A stretch of DNA of 14,609 nt from an uncultured Spirochaetia bacterium. GTDB taxonomy: Bacteria > Spirochaetota > UBA4802 > JAGODF01. The stretch spans positions 1-14,609 of the forward strand of contig CALCJG010000240.1 of assembly GCA_937967705.1 (NCBI GenBank). The letters run 5' to 3'. Shown here piece after piece: positions 1 through 6,494 of this stretch (position 1 is the first letter of the stretch; the number at the start of each line of letters is the position of its first letter). The notes beneath the pieces were generated by a model. The model worked only from the letters and a program-made list of their open reading frames with translations. It was not told the DNA's origin and searched no databases. The position numbers and the translations under genes were made by a program.

Positions 1-49
1 ACGAGATATCCACTCGTGACTGGAGTTCAGACGTGTGCTCTTCCGATCT
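1..49. other. Illumina TruSeq adapter remnant (non-genomic)
   Basis: Positions 16-49 match the Illumina TruSeq read-2/index adapter, from GTGACTGGAGTTC to GCTCTTCCGATCT. Positions 8-15 (ATCCACTC) occupy the index slot and 1-7 (ACGAGAT) are the end of the P7 flow-cell sequence. Read on the other strand the index is GAGTGGAT, which I recall as TruSeq LT index 23. This is library sequence left on a contig end, not biology. Genomic sequence begins at 50. Confidence 0.98.
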
Positions 50-52
50 AAC

Positions 53-922
53 ATGTACGGCCTTAAGTATAACCGCATCAAAAAGAAGATAGAAATCACC
101 AAGATCATAAGAACCCCAGCCAAGGCTGCCGGGTTCATCACTCAACGCCTGCGCCAGAGCCGAAGGGGTGACGGTGATCATCAAAGTGAAAGGGACGAGG
201 AGGACAATGGCATGGAAGATGCCGTGGAATCGGAAATGGATTCCACCCTTGCCCGTGAAAATCCCCCCGAAGAGGACACCTTATATGAGGAGACTGCTGC
301 CGGGGATGAACCCACAGAAGAACCGATCAAGGACGGATTGCCGGAAAGGACCGTAAGGCGCAGTTTTGATGCCGACGGGTTCATCAAAGAAGTCCTTGAG
401 CTGATGAAAACCCACAAGGCCCGCCTGAACGGGATCATGATGAACATCAAGAACTCCAACATCGTTTCGGAAAAGGACAAGGGCGAATCACACTACCTGA
501 TTGACGCCTTCAGGAACATTGACATTGACGGTATTCAGCGAATCGATAAGGCGCTGAACAGTCACAAGGAGCTGCAGAACTATCCCCGCTCCATCTCCTA
601 TTATGCCTCCAAACTGGACACCAAGAGCAAGAACATCCTGGAATCCCTCACCTCGGACAAGAGCAAGATGGAATATGTTTTCTATTCGGAAATGTACTAC
701 TCTATATGGACACTCTACCGAACACTGCAGAAGATACTGAAGGACTTGAACGACTTCGTCCTCGAAAAAAATCCCGAGGACAAGAAGAATGTTTCCTATA
801 ACGAGAAACAGTTCTACAATGACGCTCGAACCTCACTGGCCAACACCGTGGAAGAGTCGGAGGATATACTGAGCCGCTGCCGACTGCTGGAGGACTTCCT
901 GGGTAACGCGAATAACTTTTGA
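53..922 (+). CDS. Unrecognised acidic, helix-rich protein, probably 5'-truncated
   Basis: I do not recognise this protein. The frame is open from the adapter junction, so codons before position 50 (including a GTG at 35) are artificial. The first ATG in real sequence is at 53, but only three genomic bases precede it, so no ribosome binding site can be judged and the gene may begin beyond the contig. From that ATG it has 289 residues. Residues 1-45 are basic (KKK, RLRQSRR). Residues about 45-100 are a low-complexity acidic linker rich in Glu, Asp and Pro. Residues about 105-285 are Lys/Glu/Leu/Tyr-rich and look alpha-helical. There is no signal peptide or membrane segment in the visible part, so it is probably cytoplasmic. 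It converges on the M16 gene across an 87-base gap. Confidence 0.75.
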   Translation: MYGLKYNRIKKKIEITKIIRTPAKAAGFITQRLRQSRRGDGDHQSERDEEDNGMEDAVESEMDSTLARENPPEEDTLYEETAAGDEPTEEPIKDGLPERTVRRSFDADGFIKEVLELMKTHKARLNGIMMNIKNSNIVSEKDKGESHYLIDAFRNIDIDGIQRIDKALNSHKELQNYPRSISYYASKLDTKSKNILESLTSDKSKMEYVFYSEMYYSIWTLYRTLQKILKDLNDFVLEKNPEDKKNVSYNEKQFYNDARTSLANTVEESEDILSRCRLLEDFLGNANNF

Positions 923-997
923 CCTCAATATCCCGCCGGTTCAACTCCACCCATCCCCCGAAATTAGATGCTCCTGACGGACGATGCGGAGGCTTGT

Positions 998-1013
998 CTG
1001 ATCATGCGATCAG
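998..1013. repeat. Short perfect inverted repeat between convergent genes
   Basis: CTGATC-ATGC-GATCAG forms a 6-bp stem with a 4-base loop where the two convergent genes meet. It includes the stop codon of the minus-strand M16 gene (1010-1012). No T-run follows on either strand, so it is at best a weak terminator or a chance palindrome. Confidence 0.25.
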
Positions 1014-2419
1014 TCTTCGAGCAGAATGACCTTCCCGTACTTACCAAGGTCTTTGGCTAGATCCTTTTTACCTACAACGACCCTGACGAACCCCCTGCCA
1101 AAAAGGATCCCGCTCTGTTTCAGAACACCCTCTCGCGTAACGGCGTTTACCCTCTTCAGATAATCCTTGAGATATGTTTCCCTCAGTTCATTGTAATCCA
1201 GAAAAAGATACTTGTCGAGAATACTGCCGGTGGTGTCGAATTCGAATATGTAGCTGTTGCTCAGGGATTTTTTTGCCCAGGCCAGCTCCTCCCCCGTAAC
1301 CCCTTCGCGGCCCACCAGAGAAATGTTCTGCTCCATCAGCCGAAGGGTTTCCCCAAGAGAGTCGTTACGGGTCTGGGCGAAGGCCATAAAGAGACCCGAA
1401 TTCTTCCTGTTTCGGATAACAGACCAGACGGAATAGGAGAGTCCCCGCTTAACCCGTATCTCCCTCATCAGTCGAGCGTTAAAAGACCCCATACCCAGTA
1501 TGTAATTCATGACCTGCAGAGTCTCGTTCCCCTCATAAGTGATTCCCGGGGCGATGGTTCCGACAACCAGGGTTGCCTGGGGAATGTCCCGGGGAACAAG
1601 ATAGATATTACCGTTCTTCTCCTTCAGGGATTGGATCAGCCGATCCTCATCGACGCGGTAATACTTCTTCTCCCCGGGGGCCGTACGGGCAAAGACCTCA
1701 TTGAGAGCCTTTCGGACCGTCGGAACATCCAGGGAAGAACTGACACCTACGGAGAGATTTCCCGAGGTAAAATGGGTCCCCCAGGCCTTGCGCACCGTTT
1801 CCAGTGTCAGGGCGTCCAGGCTCTTTTCAGTTACAGACGCGCCGTAACCGTTGCCGTCGTAGAGTATCTCCCTCATCTTCTTTATAGCGGACTCGCTGGC
1901 CTTGTCCTTTTCCCTCTTCAATTCCTCCTTAATCAGCGAACGGGCCTCCTCGAAATATTTTTCCTCGAAACGGGGCGCCTCCATCAGGCTTTTCAGGATA
2001 TCCCACGCCTCCGGGGCATGACGCGCCAGGACAGAGAGGGATATGCTGGTCTGCTCCCAGGAAGCGCTTATGCTTATCCTCCCTCCCAGGGATTCGACGC
2101 GGCTGTATAGGGCGTTCCCCGGATAACGGTCACACCCACCGAGGGAAAACATTTTTGCCATAACCTCCGAAAGCCCGGCGTTAGCCCTGTTCTCATACAG
2201 CTTGCCTAAACCCGCCGAAATCACGATAACCACCCGGGGCAAATCGTCCTTAATATGAAAGACCCTGACCCCGGTATCGGTACGATAGGATTCCACTTTG
2301 GGCAGGCTGATCTCCCCGGAAAACCCCAGATTACCCGCCCTGGAGGGATAAGAGAGCCCTGCCGTCATCACCAGGACAACGACCAGCGCCAATACCATGC
2401 GACGATACTTACTTTTCAT
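1010..2419 (-). CDS. Exported M16 family peptidase homologue, inactive subunit
   Basis: This is an M16 (pitrilysin/processing-peptidase-like) protein of 469 residues. An upstream ATG at 2440 overlaps the preceding stop. I prefer the ATG at 2419 because GGGAG lies 7 bases before it and translation then begins directly with a signal peptide (MKSKYRR, hydrophobic core, probable cleavage after SRA near residue 28). Where the active partner has HLLEH, this protein has GLSEV (residues 82-86), so both zinc histidines are lost. The C-terminal half keeps the Arg/Tyr motif RGLSYS (R325, Y329), which in two-subunit M16 enzymes helps bind substrate beside the partner's zinc site. The gene starts 17 bases after the partner's stop. 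I infer a periplasmic heterodimer with the upstream product; the substrate is unknown. Confidence 0.93.
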   Translation of the reverse strand: MKSKYRRMVLALVVVLVMTAGLSYPSRAGNLGFSGEISLPKVESYRTDTGVRVFHIKDDLPRVVIVISAGLGKLYENRANAGLSEVMAKMFSLGGCDRYPGNALYSRVESLGGRISISASWEQTSISLSVLARHAPEAWDILKSLMEAPRFEEKYFEEARSLIKEELKREKDKASESAIKKMREILYDGNGYGASVTEKSLDALTLETVRKAWGTHFTSGNLSVGVSSSLDVPTVRKALNEVFARTAPGEKKYYRVDEDRLIQSLKEKNGNIYLVPRDIPQATLVVGTIAPGITYEGNETLQVMNYILGMGSFNARLMREIRVKRGLSYSVWSVIRNRKNSGLFMAFAQTRNDSLGETLRLMEQNISLVGREGVTGEELAWAKKSLSNSYIFEFDTTGSILDKYLFLDYNELRETYLKDYLKRVNAVTREGVLKQSGILFGRGFVRVVVGKKDLAKDLGKYGKVILLED

Positions 2420-2426
2420 ATAATGT

Positions 2427-2431
2427 CTCCC
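2427..2431 (-). promoter_or_regulatory. Ribosome binding site deciding the second M16 start
   Basis: On the minus strand GGGAG sits 7 bases before the ATG at 2419. The in-frame ATG at 2440 would place this site inside the coding region and put seven residues (MIYGRHY) ahead of an otherwise good signal peptide. Confidence 0.7.
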
Positions 2432-2436
2432 GTATA

Positions 2437-3963
2437 TCATCTGGGTTTCCGGCTATCGCGAATGTTTATCAGATAACCCACCGTGCGGTTATCCTTGATG
2501 AGATATCGGTCAATCGCCTCCCGGACATCCTGCCGGGATACGCTTTTAAGAATCTTTAGGTAACCGGTCACATAGTGCCAGTCGCCCAGGACGGTCTGAT
2601 AATAGCTGAGCAAACCAGCCACCCCTTTATTGGAATCGAGATCAAAGATGAAGGATGCCTCCATTCGGTTGAGAACCCTGTCCAGTTCCTCCTGCCGGAG
2701 ATCCTTTTTCAGCCGTTCCAGTTCATCGTAGATACCCTGCTCCAGCGACGAGAGATCCTGACCTTTCCTGGGGGCGGCGGTGATGACGAAGAGGTTGTCG
2801 TAACGGGCGCCGGGAAAACCGTTCCAGGAGCCTATGGTGGAGGCGATCTTTTTTTCGAGTACGAGGGTCTTATAGAGTCGTGAGGACCTGCCCCCGGCCA
2901 GCAGCTCGGCAATGACATCACAGACATAATCGTCCCGGGAGGGCGAGGTAGGCTTGTGCCAGCCGATCACGAGATAGGGATTGGCTTCAAACTTGAGTTC
3001 GAATCGCCGCTCGCCCTTCTGAGCAGGTTCCACAACTGTAACGTCAGGAGGCCCCGGATACCGTTCCATTGGACCGAAATACTTTTGGAGGATTTTCAAT
3101 GTCTTCGCAGTATCCTGACGTCCAACGATGGTTATGGTCATCCGCGAAGGGATGTAGTGGGAATTGTAGAACCGCCGGACATCCGTAATCGAGAGAGTCC
3201 TGATATTGGACTGCCAGCCGATTATGGGATGCCGGTAGGGATGGGCGATGAAGGCCTCGGCGATAAACTTCTCAAAAAGGGCGGAAACCCCGTTGGAATC
3301 GTAACTGCGCAGTCTCTCCTCAAGGACCGCATCCCTCTCCAGATAGAACTGGCGCAGAACGGGATTTCGGAGACGCTCCGATTCAAGGGACGCCCACAGC
3401 TCCAGCCGGGAAGCGGGAAGTTCTACGTAGTATTCCGTCTTGTCCCTGGAAGTGCTGGCATTGAGCCCCACACCCCCCTCCGAAGAATATATCTTGTCAT
3501 AGGGGGAGTTGATTATATACTGATCCTGCTCCTTCTCGAGAGCCTTGAGCTTTTTCTCCAGAACTGGTATCCGCTCGTTACGCGGATTCCTGAGCCTCAG
3601 GATGTCCAGGGTTGACCCGATGGCTTCGATGCGGTCCATGATTTTCTTCTCTTTTTTGTAATCCCTGGTCCCTATCCTGTCGGTTCCCTTGAAAAGCATG
3701 TGTTCCAGAAGATGCGCCACGCCCATGGTGCGATAGCTCTCCTCAACAGATCCCACCTTAAAGGATATATTAAGCGCCAGCGTGGGAGTGTAACCCCGGT
3801 TGAGCAGTATCACTTTTATCCCGTTGCTCAGGCTGGTGGTAAACACGCTCTCTTCGAGATATTTACCGTAATCCCTGATCTCGGCCCGCAGACCTGACTG
3901 CGGGGCGGACCCGAGACAGATCACAAGCATCAACAACAGAAACCCTGTCACTGTCCTCTTCAT
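2437..3963 (-). CDS. Exported M16 family zinc metallopeptidase, catalytic subunit
   Basis: A 508-residue M16 peptidase. The N-terminus is a signal peptide (MKRT, then a Leu/Val/Ile core to about residue 18), probably cut after LRA near residue 27, so it acts in the periplasm. The inverted zinc motif HLLEH is intact at residues 84-88, followed by MLFKGT as in the family. The distal zinc glutamate is probably E188 in SRLELWASLE. That is about 25 residues further from HxxEH than the usual 74-76 spacing, because a charged, coiled-coil-like segment (residues about 104-150) is inserted before the conserved GGVGLNAST block. The Arg/Tyr motif is not evident here but is present in the next gene, so the two proteins look like complementary halves of one enzyme. 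GGGA lies just upstream of the ATG. A role in degrading or processing exported peptides is inference. Confidence 0.95.
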   Translation of the reverse strand: MKRTVTGFLLLMLVICLGSAPQSGLRAEIRDYGKYLEESVFTTSLSNGIKVILLNRGYTPTLALNISFKVGSVEESYRTMGVAHLLEHMLFKGTDRIGTRDYKKEKKIMDRIEAIGSTLDILRLRNPRNERIPVLEKKLKALEKEQDQYIINSPYDKIYSSEGGVGLNASTSRDKTEYYVELPASRLELWASLESERLRNPVLRQFYLERDAVLEERLRSYDSNGVSALFEKFIAEAFIAHPYRHPIIGWQSNIRTLSITDVRRFYNSHYIPSRMTITIVGRQDTAKTLKILQKYFGPMERYPGPPDVTVVEPAQKGERRFELKFEANPYLVIGWHKPTSPSRDDYVCDVIAELLAGGRSSRLYKTLVLEKKIASTIGSWNGFPGARYDNLFVITAAPRKGQDLSSLEQGIYDELERLKKDLRQEELDRVLNRMEASFIFDLDSNKGVAGLLSYYQTVLGDWHYVTGYLKILKSVSRQDVREAIDRYLIKDNRTVGYLINIRDSRKPR

Positions 3964-4117
3964 GCTGTTATCCCATTTTCAATATTCTGACTTGCTGTCA
4001 TTAGCATAGAGCTCTCACCCCCACATCGTTGAAGAATGGAACAGATTTCTTTCCTTCATGGTTCTCTTTCGTTCCTATCCGGTTTTTGTAAGGCAGGTCG
4101 ATAGGCGGCTGGGGAGA
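3964..4117. other. Intergenic gap upstream of the M16 pair
   Basis: These 154 bases separate the TPR-like gene from the M16 pair, all on the minus strand. I see no hairpin followed by a T-run after the TPR-like gene and no convincing -35/-10 pair ahead of the M16 gene. The pair may be read through from the regulator promoter or have a promoter I cannot identify. A 14-codon minus-strand ORF lies in it without support. Confidence 0.4.
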
Positions 4118-4510
4118 TTATCCGTTTTGCTTTTCTTCTTCCTGTTTCCTTAAAATCTCTTCCGCAAAAATCTTCAACTTGGGAGACACCTTCAGCGGAG
4201 GCAACTCCACATGAACTCCGGAATCGGGGGTCCCCTCGGACTGAGAACCGGAATCCTCCTTGACCCATTTACTGAGGGCCATTATCATGCGGCCGAAAAT
4301 CTCATCGATCTTTTCCTGCTTGCCCGCCATGCGGTAGTACTTGTAGGCAATCAGGGGCATCTTTTTGTCGTAATAGAAAAAGTCCGCCACCCTCACGAGG
4401 CCGTCCTTGTATCCGGTCTTAACGAAGAGGGCGACGGCCTTTTCCACCTCTCCCCTGTTGAAATGCTCGTTTCCCCGCCGGATCAGTTCCACCCGTTCCT
4501 TGCTGTCCAT
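4118..4510 (-). CDS. Small TPR-like hypothetical protein
   Basis: A 130-residue soluble protein. Residues 5-82 look like two or three TPR-type helical hairpins: a first unit with GNEHFNRGEVEKAVALF, then DGLVRVADFFYYDKKMPLIAYKYYRMAGK, then KIDEIFGRMIMALSKW. A short polar Ser/Gly/Asp linker (about 83-97) and a charged C-terminal helix (about 108-130) follow. I recall similar small proteins in spirochaetes but cannot name a function. TPR-like units usually mediate protein contacts, so an adaptor role is inference. The gene begins 17 bases after the Lrp-type gene, with a G-rich site (GAGGGGGG) just before the ATG, so the two are very probably co-transcribed. There is no signal peptide. Confidence 0.85.
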   Translation of the reverse strand: MDSKERVELIRRGNEHFNRGEVEKAVALFVKTGYKDGLVRVADFFYYDKKMPLIAYKYYRMAGKQEKIDEIFGRMIMALSKWVKEDSGSQSEGTPDSGVHVELPPLKVSPKLKIFAEEILRKQEEEKQNG

Positions 4511-4527
4511 AATCCCCCCTCAATTCC

Positions 4528-5034
4528 CTAAAGGCTCAACGGCAGTCTCTTGGATTCCGGCTGATCAACGAGAATCTCTCCGTCCTCCTTGTATTTTTTC
4601 AGAAGAAAGTGGGATACCGTAGATTGGACGTTTTTGATCGTAGCCAGTTTTTCCGAAACGAAGAGAGAAACCTCCTTGAGGCTGGGGCCTTCCACCTGTA
4701 CCAGCAGGTCATAGCTTCCCGACAGGAGGTAAACCGAGGAGACCTCCGGGAAACGGTAGATATGCTCGGCGATGGCGTCAAATCCAACACCCCTCTCGGG
4801 AATCACCTTGACCTCGATGAGCGCTCTCACTTCATGTTGCTTGATCCGCTCCCAATTAATCTGGGTCTTGTAGCGCAGAACGATCCTGTCCTTCTCGAAC
4901 TTCTGGACATACTTCTTCACCTTCTCCTCGGCAATACCAAGCTGGCGGGCAATGTCATCCGCCGTTATCCTGGAGTTTTTCGAGAGAAGCTCCAGGATAT
5001 CCTCTCCGGTTTTGTCGGTTTTATAGGGCTTCAT
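4528..5034 (-). CDS. Lrp/AsnC family transcriptional regulator
   Basis: A 168-residue protein with the standard Lrp/AsnC layout. Residues about 8-60 form the winged helix-turn-helix (GEDILELLSKNSRITADDIARQLGI..., with the recognition helix around EEKVKKYVQKFEK). Residues about 68-148 form the RAM ligand-binding/oligomerisation domain (ALIEVKV, then FPEVSSVYLLSGSYDLLVQVEG, the typical V-x-G-x-x-D core). Family members bind amino acids or related metabolites and often repress their own gene. The ATG follows a GAGGGAGAG-type binding site, and a near-consensus promoter lies at 5064-5092. It heads a minus-strand cluster with the TPR-like gene and perhaps the M16 pair, and it diverges from the N-formylglutamate amidohydrolase-like gene, an obvious candidate target. 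The effector is unknown. Confidence 0.93.
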   Translation of the reverse strand: MKPYKTDKTGEDILELLSKNSRITADDIARQLGIAEEKVKKYVQKFEKDRIVLRYKTQINWERIKQHEVRALIEVKVIPERGVGFDAIAEHIYRFPEVSSVYLLSGSYDLLVQVEGPSLKEVSLFVSEKLATIKNVQSTVSHFLLKKYKEDGEILVDQPESKRLPLSL

Positions 5035-5063
5035 CGGGTCTCTCCCTCGCTGATCTTGTGTTC

Positions 5064-5092
5064 ATTATCGTACAATCCAACGGCGCGGTCAA
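5064..5092 (-). promoter_or_regulatory. Sigma-70-type promoter of the Lrp-type regulator
   Basis: Read on the minus strand: TTGACC (5092-5087), a 17-base spacer, then GATAAT (5069-5064). Each hexamer differs from consensus at one position and the spacing is optimal. Transcription would start near 5057, giving a leader of about 23 bases before the ATG at 5034. A weak dyad (TTGT at 5056-5059, ACAA at 5072-5075) overlaps the -10 box and could be an autoregulatory operator; that part is speculative. Confidence 0.75.
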
Positions 5093-5118
5093 ATCAAATT
5101 CCGTCCCCGGAGTCTTTT

Positions 5119-5147
5119 TTGAATTTACTGGCGCCAAACTTTAAAAG
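5119..5147 (+). promoter_or_regulatory. Weak candidate promoter for the amidohydrolase gene
   Basis: TTGAAT (5119-5124) is followed 17 bases later by TAAAAG (5142-5147), a poor -10. Transcription would begin only a few bases before the ATG at 5157, which would favour the in-frame ATG at 5172. The region is AT-rich and divergent from the regulator promoter, but the match is weak. Confidence 0.3.
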
Positions 5148-5156
5148 AATTGACGG

Positions 5157-6023
5157 ATGATCACAGGCGTGATGAACTTTTCCCATCTCTGCGACGGAAA
5201 CAGGAGGGACGGACGCATCTTGAAAGGCAAATACCCCATCCTGATACTGATCCCCCATGGCGGATGCCAGATACCGGAGGAGCTTTCTGACCTGACGAAA
5301 CTGACGCCCTTCGACCTTCTCTTCGAATCCGACATCTGTGCCAACGAGATATTCAACTTCAGGGAAAAAACCCTCTCCGTCATAGATACGAGCATCTCCC
5401 GGCTCTTTGTGGATGAGGCCCGGTCCCACCTGGATATACCGCCGGGTAATGAGGACGGCGTCATCAAGAGCGTAACATCCCAGGGGAGGGAGATATTCCC
5501 CGATAAAGTCTTTCCCGACGAGATAGCCCTGGCCAACATCCTCAAACGCTATTATCTCCCCTTTCACGAAACCGCCGAAAAGATACTCGCCACGGGCACC
5601 ATACGACTGATTCTGGAGTGCCACACGATGATGGCCGTGGCCCCTCCCGGCGCCAGGGACAGCGGCCGCCCCCGACCCCTCCTGACCATCAGTAACCGGG
5701 CAGTCGCGGATTCCGGAAACATCCGGACATGCCCGGAACCTCTGGCCCGCAGCCTGCTGGAGACCATGAAAAAGTCCCTTCATGATGAAGACACAACGGT
5801 TGCCGAACGCTTTACCTTCAATAAACCTGTTTTTCGCAGCTACATTTCGGAAAAGTACGGAACATCCCAGGTCCCGCTGATCAGAATAGACCTCTCACGG
5901 TCCCTCTTCTTCAACGACCGGTATTTCAGCTACGAATATCTCCAGGTGGATGAACTCCGCATCCAGGAGATCAGAGGGAAGATCTGGACGGGACTGGAAA
6001 AGTTCCTGTCAAAGAATTTTTAA
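5157..6023 (+). CDS. N-formylglutamate amidohydrolase family protein
   Basis: A 288-residue protein, the usual length for this zinc hydrolase family, whose founding members (HutG) split N-formyl-L-glutamate into formate and glutamate at the end of one histidine-degradation route. Visible family features are IPHGG (H34) after a hydrophobic strand, FESD (E57, D59), SISRLFVDEAR (R82, R89) where the family has an Arg-rich substrate-binding block, and LILECHTM (E154, H156). H34, the acidic residue near 57-59 and H156 are the likely metal ligands. The start is uncertain: ATG 5157 and ATG 5172 are both possible and neither has a strong binding site. No other histidine-utilisation gene is visible, so the true substrate could be another N-acylated amino acid. 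It is cytoplasmic and divergent from the Lrp-type regulator. Confidence 0.82.
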   Translation: MITGVMNFSHLCDGNRRDGRILKGKYPILILIPHGGCQIPEELSDLTKLTPFDLLFESDICANEIFNFREKTLSVIDTSISRLFVDEARSHLDIPPGNEDGVIKSVTSQGREIFPDKVFPDEIALANILKRYYLPFHETAEKILATGTIRLILECHTMMAVAPPGARDSGRPRPLLTISNRAVADSGNIRTCPEPLARSLLETMKKSLHDEDTTVAERFTFNKPVFRSYISEKYGTSQVPLIRIDLSRSLFFNDRYFSYEYLQVDELRIQEIRGKIWTGLEKFLSKNF

Positions 6024-6041
6024 TTGACTTTCCCTCGGATC

Positions 6042-6060
6042 CCTCCTTAACTAAAGGAGG
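6042..6060 (+). promoter_or_regulatory. Hairpin pairing a Shine-Dalgarno with an anti-Shine-Dalgarno
   Basis: CCTCCTT (6042-6048), a 5-base loop AACTA, then AAGGAGG (6054-6060) form a perfect 7-bp stem 18 bases after the amidohydrolase stop. AAGGAGG is a full-strength Shine-Dalgarno sequence, and its partner arm is the 16S anti-Shine-Dalgarno sequence. No T-run follows, so it is a poor intrinsic terminator. A GTG lies 5 bases after the right arm. It could mask a ribosome binding site in the leader of the STAS cluster. Confidence 0.45.
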
Positions 6061-6065
6061 CTATA

Positions 6066-6140
6066 GTGTCATCTCAGCCTCTTAATGGAGGGGGGATGTG
6101 TTACGGCAAAGGGACAATCCCGGACTGCCGGACATTTTGA
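6066..6140 (+). CDS. Possible 24-residue leader micro-ORF
   Basis: GTG at 6066 follows AAGGAGG with a 5-base spacer and opens a 24-codon frame (MSSQPLNGGGMCYGKG..., ending CRTF) that stops at 6138-6140. The sequence resembles nothing I know. The only support is the excellent binding site and the hairpin that could occlude it. It may simply be non-coding leader for the STAS gene 42 bases further on. Confidence 0.22.
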   Translation: MSSQPLNGGGMCYGKGTIPDCRTF

Positions 6141-6182
6141 TGGCGCTTCAGGAGTCCGCTTTTTCAAAGGTTGATCACCCTC

Positions 6183-6494
6183 ATGAAAATTGAAATTCAA
6201 GACAATGAGCTGCACCGGGTTTTTATCATCAAAGGCCCCCTGGATTCCGACACCCTCCGGCATCTGGAGAAGATCTTCATGGATTTTCTGGAAAACGACA
6301 GCCGGGGTGCCATAGTAGACATTAAGGATGTGGGACACATCGATTCCTTTTCCCTGGCCGCTTTTCTGAAGATGAAAAACCGTCTGCTGGAGGAGGAGAG
6401 AAGATTCAAGTTGATCAATCCCCCCGATACCGTAAAAAAGGTCATTGAGATAGCCAATCTGGAAAGTTTACTGCTGGAGGATAAGGAATGCTGA
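6183..6494 (+). CDS. STAS domain protein (anti-anti-sigma factor type)
   Basis: A 103-residue single STAS domain, the fold of anti-sigma factor antagonists such as SpoIIAA and RsbV. The strand and helix order fits: MKIEIQDNELHRVFIIKGPLD, a helix, the strand GAIVDIKDVGHID, then the helix SFSLAAFLKMKN. The usual phospho-acceptor serine after the conserved Asp is kept (D54-S55), while the following Ser-Gly of the typical DSSG is Phe-Ser. It could therefore be switched by a partner kinase and phosphatase, but none is visible here. I start at ATG 6183 rather than the in-frame TTG 6171 because AAAGG (6166-6170) abuts the TTG with no spacing. The end overlaps gpmI by 7 bases, implying translational coupling. 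The target is unknown; a sigma factor or a metabolic complex are both possible. Confidence 0.87.
   Translation: MKIEIQDNELHRVFIIKGPLDSDTLRHLEKIFMDFLENDSRGAIVDIKDVGHIDSFSLAAFLKMKNRLLEEERRFKLINPPDTVKKVIEIANLESLLLEDKEC

Noticed and set aside
35..52. Upstream GTG start giving a longer N-terminus for the first gene
   Set aside because: The GTG and following codons lie in or at the edge of sequencing adapter, so they are not genomic.
6140..6193. 17-codon ATG frame overlapping the micro-ORF stop (TGATG) and the STAS start
   Set aside because: It has no binding site and runs out of frame into the STAS gene, so it is probably chance.
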